A DNA stretch of 64,000 nucleotides. It comes from Ignelater luminosus. Its lineage: Eukaryota > Arthropoda > Insecta > Coleoptera > Elateridae. The notes beneath the pieces were generated by a model. That model did no database searches and was not told the origin of the DNA. It saw only the letters and a program-made list of their open reading frames with translations. Location of the stretch: positions 29,019 through 93,018 of the forward strand of contig VTPC01000454.1 of NCBI GenBank assembly GCA_011009095.1. The letters run 5' to 3'. Shown here one piece after another: positions 1-10,547 of this stretch (its first letter is position 1; every line of letters starts with the position of its first letter). Position numbers and translations under genes: made by a program.

Positions 1-2009
1 CTAACAACTGGGTCTTAACTACAACCCCTTGCTGCTTCATTACTTCTTTATCCACTGAAACATGTCGATTCTTGCCTTAAAAAGTTGCTATAAAACTATA
101 ATAAATAAATTGAATAATGAAGTTAAGCCGAAAAAACAAAATATAGAAGAATATAATATAAAAAAGTTAATTTTAAATAATTGAAAGTGTGAGTACAGTC
201 AATTTGTTTAAATTCGCCATGGTTTCCGATAACCTGTTTTAAAATCGTAAAGTCTATAAGTGAATGACTTGAGTGACTCGTATATTGATGCACATAAAAA
301 GAGGAGACGGTTAGAAGAATTGGCACGTTCTATGTTTCTTGTTAATTTTTAGATTTCAGAGAAAAAATTTCTTAGTGTTTTAATTTTAATAAAAGAAAAA
401 ATAATGACATTTATAATCAATACCGTAGATAAATTTCAATTAAATTGACTTGAAATCTTAAAAACGATTTTTAAAATTTTGAAGATAATTTGAAATTTTA
501 GTTTTTGTCATCGCCTGTAACTATATTCCTGTTATATAATTAGTAATTTGTGTAATAAAACGAGTAACGGTCAAGCGGATAGAGAGAGATACGAAGGACA
601 TAAATCCGAGTTTCTTACATTCGGAGATAACGTTTATTAATTAAATTTTCTTGCTTCCACTGCCCTCTTGTGGTTTATGCTATAATTTACACACGGACAA
701 TCGCAGACAAATTTACTATAGTCCTTATCAGTGGGGGGTAAACAGTTATTAAATACAGTGCAGTAGGGAATACTACTACGAACAGATGATGTATAAGTTC
801 TATGAATAGTACAACCGAATCATAATTCATAAATATCATTTTGCATGAATAATAATGCAAAAAATTTTGCCCGTTAGTGAATGAACACTCATAAATAGAA
901 ATGGCATTCTTAAGAATGCTGAATGGAATTTTACAATATTCGTTTCGCAACATATAATTAAAATGATGTAGGTAAATTTTTCCGTTTTCAAAACATTTAA
1001 TATTATTTACGTATGTATAAAAACACGTTCCTTCCTGGTTGCTTTAAAGAATAAAAGCAAATCAAACTTGGACAAGGAACAATAACTATGACCATGAAAT
1101 ATTAATACAAAAATTTATTAACTACAAATGTATCCAAAATCCATATAGCCCCACAGACCTCATCAGGGCTTTAGGTAATTTTGTAATACATTGTTGTAGA
1201 AAACGATAATATATTAATAAGTATTAATAGTGAAAACGTACGTACTATAAAACTAAAAGTCGAATAGCTAAATTCATATAACTAATAATTATTCTAAATT
1301 TACTGTCTTCTTAGGTTACGAAATGGCAATAGCGTAACCATAGCCGGCGTTAAGAAGGAGGCCAGATTCGTTATAATATAATGTTTTGCATTTATAATTA
1401 TTTCTTTCTTTTCTATAATCTACAATGAAATTATGTACTTGCCTGGTATGGTTTTTCTTAACACTTACAAATTTGCAAATAAGCATTGCAAAGTTTTAAC
1501 AGCAATAACTGATAAGAAATACAAACTGAGAGATATCGAGTTCAGACCCTGGTGGCCCTATCTAAATAAAGCAAACTAGGGTCGGCAACTTTCATAGTCT
1601 TCTGAACATCGAAGGCGGGTATATGTAAATCTATTTCCATGAAATAGAAAAACAAATTTTTGGCAGTTCGTATCAACAGTAATTTACCATACTGATGATA
1701 AGGTGCCGAAATATAAAACATCCTATATGGAACAAAATATATCTTTTCTTTCATGAAGAAACCAAGACACTTTCAGCAGCTTTACAAGAAAAGCTTTTGG
1801 ATAATGAAACAAAAAATAAATAAAGAAATCTCATTTTTAATACAGAAAAGTAAGGGGCAGTGAAATATAGCAAATCAGAACACAAGAAGTTGAAACAATA
1901 ATTTTTCTATGACTATGGAAGAATGACAACATTTCTAAAAAGTTGTCGAATTCGGAATTATGCCATTCTGATAAATCGTGATGGAGGTGCTGAGGCTGAT
2001 TGAGTCGAG
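1..2009. other. AT-rich non-coding sequence, no gene seen
   Basis: Open frames here are short, lack domain motifs and have low-complexity composition. I see no RNA gene, long repeat or recognisable transposon. Confidence 0.5.
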
Positions 2010-4560
2010 TTTTGTTATTTCGTCTGGATCTTTTCTCTCCATCTTCTTGTATCCTGTGTTTGTTGTTTTATATCTTTCCATGGAATGTTTCTTTTTGTAG
2101 CTTCTTCTTTGATATTGTCATTCCATATTCTTCTAGGTCTTCCCTTTGTAATTTTAACCGACACTCGCGTTTCGCACACTTTCTTTATAAGTCTATCGTC
2201 TGACATACGGCACACGTGACCGAACCATCTTAACTGGCTCTTCACTATTTTTTTACTGACATGACTTAGTTTAAGGTTTTGTCTAAAAGTATTGTTTCTT
2301 ATTCTGTCTCTCTTATTAGTCTTGTTGTTTATTCTTCTTACAAATCTCATTTCCATTGCGTTTAATCTTGCCTTATCTTGTTCAGTTAGTGTCCAGGTTT
2401 CGCTGCTATATGTTATTGTTGGTTTCACTACTTTTTTTAGTACTTATACTGTTAAAAAATCTTCCCGTTGTTCCTAGTCCATCATTTATTTCTTTATCGA
2501 TTTTACCCTTTCAATCTATCACCGAACCTAAGTATTTAGAACTTCCTACTTGTTCAATTTGTCTCCCTCTTATCTGTATTCTGTTTCTTGTTTTCTGCAG
2601 ATATTATTATGCTTGAAACCGCATTGTGAGTCCTCTAGAGTACTTTCGGTTTCTTCTCTTATTCTTTCTTCAACTATTCTCGCAAGTTCTTTTCCTGGGA
2701 TACTCGAGAGTTATTTCTTTGTAATTGTTACAACTTCTCTTATCACCTTTTTAGTAATATTGGTAATATTATACACTTATTCTATTCTATCGGTATTTTC
2801 ATGTCTATGACTATTTCGTTTATTAGTTTTGTTAACTGTTTAAGTCCTTCTTCGCCCATGAATTTTAACTTTTCGGTAGTTATGTTGTCACTTTCTCCTG
2901 CTTTATTTAGTTTTAATTTTTGTATTGCCTGCAATAGCTCTTCCTGAGTTATGATTTCTATATCTTCTTCGTCATCGGTTTCTGTGAGTTCTTCTGTCAT
3001 AGGAATTTCTTCTTCTGTTAGTTTTTTAAAGTGTACCTTCCATCTTTCCATTATCTTGTCTTCGTCAGTGATTATTCTGCCTTCTTTATCCTTTATATTC
3101 ACCGGCTTGTGTTCTTTTTTCTTTCTCAGTTGTTTTAGTGTTCCATAAAATATTTTTTGGCTTTCTCTGAAATTTCTTGTCATTTTCGCACTAAATTTAT
3201 TCTATGATTTTTGTTTCGCTTCTCTAATTACTGGTTTAACTTTTCCTCTTATTTTATTATATTTCTCATAATCTCTATTGCTGTTTGTCCTAAGATATTT
3301 TACCCAGCTTTATTTTGTATTTTTAACTATCTCTTTTACTTCTATATTCCACCATTCCGTTCTTTTCATATCTTTATTAGATATTTTCGTTACTCCGCAT
3401 GTTTCTTTCGCCGCATCTAGTATTATATTTTTAAATTCTGACCATTTCTCTTCAACACCTTTTTTTCTTGTCGTTGATTATATGTCGTCTCTATTATCTC
3501 CTAATATTTCTTTTTAAGATTCTCTTTTTTAATTTATAGCTCTTTATTTTTTCACTTGTTTTTTTTTCTTTTATCAATCTTTTTAATCTTCCGATTTATT
3601 AAATCCATTTTTACCAAGTAGTGGTCACTCCCAACATCTGCGTTTCGTGTAACTTTTACATCCTTTATGTTTTTCCACTCTTGTCTTCTCACTAAAAAGT
3701 AGTCTAATATTGGTCGTTCATTTCTGCTTTGTACTTTCCTAGTAAATTTATATATTTCTTTGCATCTAAACTTTGTATTCGTTATTATAAGGTCGTTTTC
3801 TATCCACATTTCTATGATTCTTATGCCATTATTATTTCTGGCTTCTTCTCTTTTTTTCCATATATTCTTCAATATCTTAATTATTATTCTTCACCCTTCC
3901 AGTCAGATCTCTCATAATTATTAAATTTTCTTCCCCTTGATTGATTGTTTTCTGTAATTCTTCATAGAATTTGTCTTTTTCTTTTTTTCTTGCGTCTTTA
4001 TTTATTCCATATACGATTATTCTTGTCCATATTTTTTCATTTAGTAATTTTATTTCAACTTTCATTATTCGCTCGTTGATATAATTTTCTTCAACTACGT
4101 CTTCTAGCTTATTTGGTTCTATTATTATTCCTACTTTTTTTTGCAGCTACGCCCAGAATAATCAGTATCCTTGATGTATTTTCCATTCCCTTTCCTTTCT
4201 TTTTTGTTTTTGTGATTCCCATAATTTCTATTTTATGTTCAATCGCTTCTTCTATTATTTCTTCTTCCTTTCCTCTCAGGTTTCTTACGTTTCATGTACT
4301 AACTCTTTTATACTCTAGTTTGGCTTTTTCACCAGATTCATAGGTTTCTTTTTCTATTCATTTGTTTTTGGTTTTATCTTTTTCTGTTTGTTGTTGTTTT
4401 TTAGCTTTTTTGGTTCTTCTTTTTTCTTTCATGCTAATATTCTTCACTTTCTCAATTTCTGATCTTATAGCGTCTTGTTTTTTTTGTATTAATTTATTTT
4501 CGTTTTGTTTCCATTTGCATTTCTGTATTTCTTGCTTTTTTCATTTTTGTTTGTGACAGC
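2010..4560 (-). pseudogene. Non-LTR retrotransposon (APE-endonuclease/RT type), palm deleted
   Basis: Read on the minus strand from about 4340 down to 2015, this is a decayed LINE second ORF. The N-terminal endonuclease lies at about 4340-3552 and starts with a degraded NVRNLRGKEEE block. It continues through IEIMGITKTKKKGKG and RDLTGRV (a degraded GDFNGRVG) to RPILDYFLVRRQEW and the terminal VGSDHYLV, which holds the Asp-His catalytic pair of AP-like endonucleases. A linker follows at 3183-2782, with KAGESDNITTEKLKFMGEEG leading into RT. The RT fingers are at about 2760-2616 (KKGDKRSCNNYKEITL, then STLEDSQCGF). The sequence then jumps near 2610 to the post-palm IEQVGSSKYLGS block and the C-terminal thumb region (TYSSETWTL, LRWFGHVCRM, KGRPRRIWND; 2428-2015). 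Palm motifs A to D, including the YADD box, are missing. Several stops and frameshifts are present. The clade is uncertain (RTE-like or a related endonuclease-RT group). Confidence 0.88.
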
Positions 4561-4665
4561 AAATACCACACCAGTTATTAATCTTCAGATTTATTTTATT
4601 ATTCTTTATTATGAACATGATCAGTTATATAATTTGTACAATTATTGAATGTAAAATTTATTAAC

Positions 4666-4896
4666 TTATGTTTTGGTAAATAAGGATGTTTGTTTGAGCA
4701 GTCCATCTGCAATCTTAGTAATCTCGCTGCCTTTGCTAGCTACTTCAGCTTCTTCGGTAGATCGCCAACTATCGTGACGTTTCAGGGTTGTAATGTTGTT
4801 TTCTGCATCTACCACAATAGTCGTTGAAGACCGCCGCGCCGAAATCAATGCCCGATAGATATATTTATTACAACTTGCTTTGCCATATTCCCACAA
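4666..4896 (-). pseudogene. Possible FLYWCH-type zinc-finger fragment
   Basis: A 76-codon open frame with non-random composition. It contains WEYGKASCNKYIYRALIS, then VVDAENNITTLKRHDSW, then an acidic STEEAEVAS tail. The spacing resembles the end of a FLYWCH finger (W-x-C, C-x-A-R-A, then H-x-H), but the last histidine is a tryptophan here, so a working zinc site is not visible. FLYWCH fingers occur in insect genes and in Mutator-like transposons. No flanking exon or element end was found. It could equally be a chance frame. Confidence 0.28.
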
Positions 4897-5464
4897 TTAT
4901 TTATTCCCATAACCTGCCTAGTGCATTTTGTCCTTTTAAAAATTCAGAAATAAATTTGCTGTCATTATATTGTGTGGTCTAAGTTCAACTACGTTTTAAA
5001 AATATCGTAAAATTGTTCAGTTATTGTAAACTGACGAGAAGTTTTGGTTTACTGTCAGGCACATTTATTGAAACCGTCTGGCGTATGTATAATATATGCA
5101 CTCATATTTTATTTGCCACAGTTCTACTTTTCTGCGTGCTTCCATTATCCTTTTATTGCCCAAGTATGTTTTAAACTGAAATATTAAAAAGTTTTGTATT
5201 AATTATGTACCTTCAGAGGTCAATAAACACAGAAAACATACTTTGAATTTTTGAAAAGGTTTCGTTCACTCCATAACAATACGTCACGTATTGGTTCCGT
5301 CAGGAAATATTTCAATAAAATTTATTGTTTATTTTTAATCATTGGAACAAATATGCTACAAAGAATAGACACTGTTTCTTACAAAAATAGGCATTTTGTA
5401 TTTTCACAGAAAGACCAATATTATGATGCAGCACAAAGCAGTGAACATTTTTATATTCACATGG
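4897..5464. other. Non-coding stretch before the assembly gap
   Basis: AT-rich. An open frame runs into the gap from 5251 but shows no recognisable motif before the Ns. Nothing else is supported. Confidence 0.4.
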
Positions 5465-5864
5465 NNNNNNNNNNNNNNNNNNNNNNNNNNNNNNNNNNNN
5501 NNNNNNNNNNNNNNNNNNNNNNNNNNNNNNNNNNNNNNNNNNNNNNNNNNNNNNNNNNNNNNNNNNNNNNNNNNNNNNNNNNNNNNNNNNNNNNNNNNNN
5601 NNNNNNNNNNNNNNNNNNNNNNNNNNNNNNNNNNNNNNNNNNNNNNNNNNNNNNNNNNNNNNNNNNNNNNNNNNNNNNNNNNNNNNNNNNNNNNNNNNNN
5701 NNNNNNNNNNNNNNNNNNNNNNNNNNNNNNNNNNNNNNNNNNNNNNNNNNNNNNNNNNNNNNNNNNNNNNNNNNNNNNNNNNNNNNNNNNNNNNNNNNNN
5801 NNNNNNNNNNNNNNNNNNNNNNNNNNNNNNNNNNNNNNNNNNNNNNNNNNNNNNNNNNNNNNNN
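5465..5864. other. Assembly gap, 400 N
   Basis: Exactly 400 undetermined bases. The round length suggests a scaffold gap with an estimated or default size, so the true distance between the flanks is unknown. Any open frame across it is meaningless. Confidence 0.99.
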
Positions 5865-5880
5865 TTTGATGGGTTTTTAA

Positions 5881-6049
5881 ATTATATTACTTCATTGTAT
5901 TGTATTTATTTAAAAAGTATTATACTCTCATCAACGTTTAGCTTTCTTGTACCATGATAACATATGCCAAAGTTTTGATTTAGGGAGTTTATCATTGGAC
6001 GAAGTTTATATGCTTTATCTTTATTGTATTATTGTATTATTTATTATAG
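5881..6049. other. Short AT-rich spacer after the gap
   Basis: No feature visible; rich in TATT/ATT runs. Confidence 0.3.
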
Positions 6050-6450
6050 GCGAACATTTAGATCTTCTGGTGTACTCATGAATAAAGAAGTGTATGCCTG
6101 CTTCGTGACCTATGAAAAGGCTTTTGATAAGGTACGCCATAACAAACTAATAGAACTGTTAAAAATCAAGGGAATTGACGCGAATGATAGAACAATAATA
6201 GAAAACTTATACTTCTATTAATCAGCCAATATAGAACTGGAAGGAAAAATCTCAGAAAATTTAGATATAAAAAGAGGCGTACGGCAGGGATGCATATTGT
6301 CACCGTTACTATTCAATCTCTACTCGATCCAATCATGACAGAAGCCCTGAACAACGAAGAGGCAGGAATAGTAGTAAACGGAAATACAATTAATAACATT
6401 AGATATGCTGACAACACTGTATTCTTGGCAGAAAACTTAAATAATTAGAT
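6050..6450 (+). pseudogene. Non-LTR reverse transcriptase, palm fragment
   Basis: Only the palm of a LINE reverse transcriptase is present. The first segment has motif A, CFVTYEKAFDKVRHNKLIE, in the frame ending at 6221. After an in-frame stop come the motif B region IKRGVRQGCILSPLLFNL and, after a frameshift, INNIRYADNTVFLAENL. The catalytic YADD is YADN here, so the second metal-binding Asp is lost. Motif style matches the family of the minus-strand element at 2010-4560. This fragment covers just the portion that element lacks, across the assembly gap and in opposite orientation. Beyond about 6450 the similarity ends abruptly. Confidence 0.88.
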
Positions 6451-6671
6451 AAAATATTTTTGGCTTGTTTAATATCTAATGTTGATAAGAAAACTTTTTT
6501 AGTTAGACAAACTCAATTGAAAATCCTGAACAACTCAGATAAGCTTACCTAGACTAAAACACAAATCGATTCAAGAAACCAAGCAAATCCATAAGATCTT
6601 TTTGAACCGAACAACCTAACAGAGATCTGAGAGACGAGAGAACTATTAAAGGCGGCGAGCCAACGATTATC

Positions 6672-6942
6672 TTTGGCACGTTATTTTACGAAGAAAGTCT
6701 TATAATTTGTATGGTTATACTAGAATTAATGATCATATTTATAAGTGACCGTCTGACAACTCGGCGTTAAAACGTAACGCGACGGCCTTTCTTTAAAGTC
6801 AGTAAAAGAAAACAATGCAATTAGGAGTAAACCGTCGCGCTACGTTCTAACGACGAGTTGCCAGACGGTCACTTTTATGACAGTTAATTCTTGTATAACA
6901 ATAAAATTTGTAAGATCTGCTTGGTGAAATGACGTGCCAAAA
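6672..6942. mobile_element. Foldback MITE, about 270 bp
   Basis: The whole segment is a long imperfect hairpin. The left arm starts TTTGGCACGT at 6673 and the right arm ends with its complement at about 6942. Each arm is about 110 nt. The inner 42 nt are best conserved: AGTGACCGTCTG.CAACTCG, then CGACGG, at 6744-6785 against 6831-6872. The loop is about 45 nt and there is no open frame. No unambiguous target-site duplication was found, so the superfamily is unassigned. High GC in the arms contrasts with the AT-rich surroundings. Confidence 0.8.
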
Positions 6943-8404
6943 GTGGTCACTGGTCTTTAGACTATTAGACGCTTTAACAATTATTTTTCAATTTTTAGCA
7001 ATATTTCTATACTAACACATTTTCGGTTTTAAATTTAACTTTTAATTTACTTGCTATATTAAATCAAATACCAAAAAATCTGCCTTATTAACGTTTGGCA
7101 TTCTCTGCTGTTTATTATCAATTTGATAAATGATACTGTTTTTCATAACATACAGAAAACAGGCAAAGAAAGCGACAGCCACAAATATTAACACGCGATT
7201 AAGTAGTCGACTAGAAATGATATTTACAGATGAAACTATCAGAGGAATTACGTTAAGAGACAGCAAAAAAGTATCAGGAAGCTTCTAATATCTTTTGCTT
7301 ACAAAACCCTATCCATCGCGGGTAGAGATATATGTAGAGCAGACCAGGAACCCTCTGAAAACCAGACGCGTTTTCTAGTAGAACTAGATGTGTCTAATTT
7401 TAAAATTTTCTTTTTAATTTAGCAAACGAAGAGTTCGATTTAATTTTAGTTTTTATTAGCAAACGAAGTTATACTCTTTCGTCCTTTTCATAAGGTGTTC
7501 TGTTTTCGAGTAGACTTATTCTGAAATCTAGCAGTGATACGTCAGTAATGCCAAAGTACCCTACACGACTTTCTAATGTGTTTATTGTTTGTTTATTGTA
7601 GGAAAAGAATTTTTACTTTCTAATAACCTTTAGATATAACCTCGTTTAATGTTTTAAAATGGTTTGTGTAAACAATTGAATACGTCAGTTTTTCTAAATC
7701 TAACTTATACTACTTCATCGTCAAATACCTTTGGCAGTTTCGTTACTTTTTCATTTCAATTCTATTGGCATTTTTTGTTCTGCATCTCAAAATAGATAAA
7801 TAGTAGGCTTCGTTATGCAATCTTGAGCAAAAACGTACAAAATCAGCTTTTTTCTGCATAACTACACATTTCTTAAAATTTTATAATTCTTTGACTAATA
7901 ATTTTTCCTTTGGACAACATTTGAATATTAAAAGAATAACTGCGAAAATAAAGCTTGAAATTTGAAGAACGGCATCAAAAAAAAACACAGTGAACCCTAA
8001 ACTTGGTGTGTGAGATGAAGTCTGTCAATCGATTGGTCAAAAACATCTCAGGTGCCATTCATCAAGAAAAATCAAGTATCTGCTTATCTTCAAATCTCGC
8101 CTAGAAACAAAGTACCATTTGAGTATGTAGAAAAAAATTTGATAGAAACGGGTGTCCTTTCCTCAGGATAATTTACTAAATATACGCAAAGTCTTGTGGA
8201 GATTAATGTTTTTTTTACACAAACTGTTGCGTAAACAATCCCAATTTACCCAATAAAACAGAGGCTGTAGTATAGTAGACAGGTTCTACACACAACAGTA
8301 CTTCAAGCTGAGATAAGTTATATGAAATACTAACCTGTGCTACAACGGCAAGAGAATCTTATAGTCACTGACAGTCAGGACGCTTCAAGGGCGCTGAGAT
8401 CTTG
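6943..8404. other. Non-coding stretch
   Basis: No gene or element recognised. A minor direct repeat (AGCAAACGAAG) occurs at about 7423 and 7458. Confidence 0.35.
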
Positions 8405-8680
8405 CTAGCAACGTGCATAAGGACGACAATTTGACGTCGAAAACACGTTAATGTTGTCAAATCAACGTGTCTGGTTGAATTAACCACGGTATATTTTCGT
8501 AAAAGATTCAACGTGACCTAGTCAAACGTAAAATAACGTTAATTAAACAATATATTGACATACTTTCAACGTCTAAATTGAGAAAGTCGTTGTTTCTCGC
8601 GACACTGACACGTTGACGGACACGTTGGTCCTTGGTTATCCATACATATTATTTCAACGTACGTTGGGTAAGTAATCTTG
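8405..8680. repeat. ACGT-dense block, probable non-autonomous element
   Basis: About a dozen ACGT tetramers fall within about 270 bp, most as CAACGT/ACGTTG or AACGT/ACGTT. About one would be expected at the local AT content. Both orientations occur, and the right edge holds CAACGTACGTTG, which is a palindrome. There is no open frame. The pattern resembles repeated transposase-binding motifs in the ends of a DNA transposon or MITE, but outer TIRs and a target duplication were not established. Confidence 0.45.
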
Positions 8681-8980
8681 GTCTTGTACTATATTGGATT
8701 TGTAGGCTAAACTACCACAATCATTGGCATCGCCCCAACTTTAAATCTTGATAGTAAATATTAAATTTATTGATACTGTAAATGTAAAAAGACCGTCAAC
8801 TTTTTGGTAACGTTTTAGAATAATAACAGAATAGTTTTAACATAAGACTATACTGTTACAGGCTTTTCTTTCTTATACAGTACCCAAGAGTTTTTAAGTG
8901 CAACATCAAGCATCCACGTAAAAAGGCACCATCACAATTTTCCTCTCTAATAGAAAAGATGTATCTTGATACATTTTCAA

Positions 8981-10262
8981 TTATAACGTTAGTACCTCCC
9001 ATGTATTTATTATATTCACCAATGGCATATGGTCTTGGTACCTGAAAAACTTTTTTCTGCTCTTGTGAGTATCTTTTGACAAAAGTACAGAACCAACAGA
9101 ACTGACACCGTATTGCGTTGATGCAAGGGTAACTACATTTTTATCAAGCCAACATATAAACAATTCTCTCTATCTAAAGTTAAAGCGTATTCGCATCTTT
9201 TAAATTGTTGCTTATTTGGCAAAGCACAACTTTCAGGAAAAAGCCGAAAAGTTGCTGATTCTCGTCGATACTGTGAGGAGATTTTCTCTGTTAGAGATCA
9301 GTTTGTGAGACAACCGAATGAAGTACTTAGCGACCACATTTTGAAACCAAAATGAATGGGCTTTTCACGAATAAACTGTTTACACCCGTGCTTTCCAAAG
9401 TATTTCACCATTGTCTTATCATAACCCAAATCTTATTCAGAAACAAAATTTTCTAAAAACCGTTGTTTGAGCTTATCCATTAGTGGTCTCAATTTCCATG
9501 CTTTATTCTCTAAATTGGAATGATTGTTGTTAGCACTGTGTAAAAACTGCATAATTGTCAAAAATCTGTTTTATGTCACTGCATTGATGTCAAAGGAATT
9601 TTGCATATCTTCCTCAGAGTCCTAATAGTATAATTTGCCAGGTAATCTGTTATCACCACTTAAGATCAAAATCGCTATAGCAGATCTAAGTTTATCAGAC
9701 GATATATTTGGATTTGGACAGTTTTGTGAACTAAGCATAACGCTGTAATTGTAAAAGTAGTGCACTACTTCATCGCCAATAAATAATTCAAACATTTCCA
9801 CTACGGTTTTATTCACTGAATGGGAATAGTTTGAGGCTGGAAATCTTGAATATCGTAAATCCAAATCTTCGTTGACCTATGAATAATTATTGGTACACAT
9901 TTCAGATGGATAGGCTGTTCGATGTAGTTTTAATATTGCTGATGTTACTCTCCACATCTTCTTTGTGACCAGTATTTCGTAAAACAATCTTTGCATTGGC
10001 TGCTAATTGTTTTTCAGATAGATGATCTATTTCGCAATTATCCTCTTCTCCAGCAGAATCTTCGTCTGTAAGAATACTTGCTCCTGGAGGTTCAATATAC
10101 AAACCATCAACATCTAGATCGTCAGAATACGCTATTTGTAACGCTTCCTCAAGTGTGATGCCACTACAATATCAGAAATAACATAAAATAACTATTTGAA
10201 TACAGACAACAAAAACGCCTAGCGTTACCATATGGTAAAAGGACAAGACAATATATTGCTAG
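8981..10262 (-). pseudogene. piggyBac-like (PGBD) transposase pseudogene
   Basis: Read on the minus strand. An acidic N-terminal region comes first (LEEALQIAYSDDLD, YIEPPGASILTDEDSAGEE, 10170-9902). Next is the DDE_Tnp_1_7-type start (VEMFELFIGDEVVHYF, AIAILILSGDNRLPG, 9864-9622). The first catalytic Asp block is recognisable at about 9420-9350: YDKTMVKYFGKHGCKQFI, then KPIHFGFKMW. Near the end is WLDKNVVTLASTQYGV with the HMPLVNIIN block (9163-8981), which corresponds to the VxxYNxxMGGVD region. Frameshifts and stops separate the pieces and the Cys-rich C-terminus is missing. The N-terminal part is repeated at 15000-15790 as part of the tandem duplication. Non-functional. Confidence 0.85.
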
Positions 10263-10509
10263 TATTGGTAGCACTAAAATTTGTTACCTTTTAGTAAAAG
10301 ATTTTAATCGGTTGGAGACTAATATGTAATTCTATGGCACATTAAGCGGAAAGCCATAATTGATCGAACTGGAATGCTAAGTTAACTTTTTAAAACGAAA
10401 TTTACGACTTCCAAAGCATGCACTTGAACAGGAACACACAATAGTAACGTCAGCTACCTAGTAGCCACTGAATTAAATCTATAATTAGCGAGACCATAGA
10501 CCTCTGTTA

Positions 10510-10547
10510 GCGTTACCATATGGTAACGCAGGGCGCTGATGGGTTAA
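10510..10547. repeat. piggyBac terminal end with TTAA target
   Basis: A perfect 20-bp palindrome, GCGTTACCATATGGTAACGC (10510-10529), is followed by CAGGGCGCTGATGGG and TTAA (10544-10547). Read outward to inward on the minus strand this is TTAA-CCCATCAGCGCCCTG, with the TTAA target and leading CCC typical of piggyBac. The core TTACCATATGGTAA recurs at 10225-10238. The opposite end of the element was not found. A decayed version lies at about 16040-16066 in the second duplication unit. Confidence 0.72.

Noticed and set aside
2292..4556. Many Ser/Leu/Phe-rich plus-strand frames
   Set aside because: They are complements of the AT-rich minus-strand LINE coding sequence.
5251..5880. 209-codon frame crossing the gap
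   Set aside because: Two thirds is undetermined bases; the sequenced part shows no motif.
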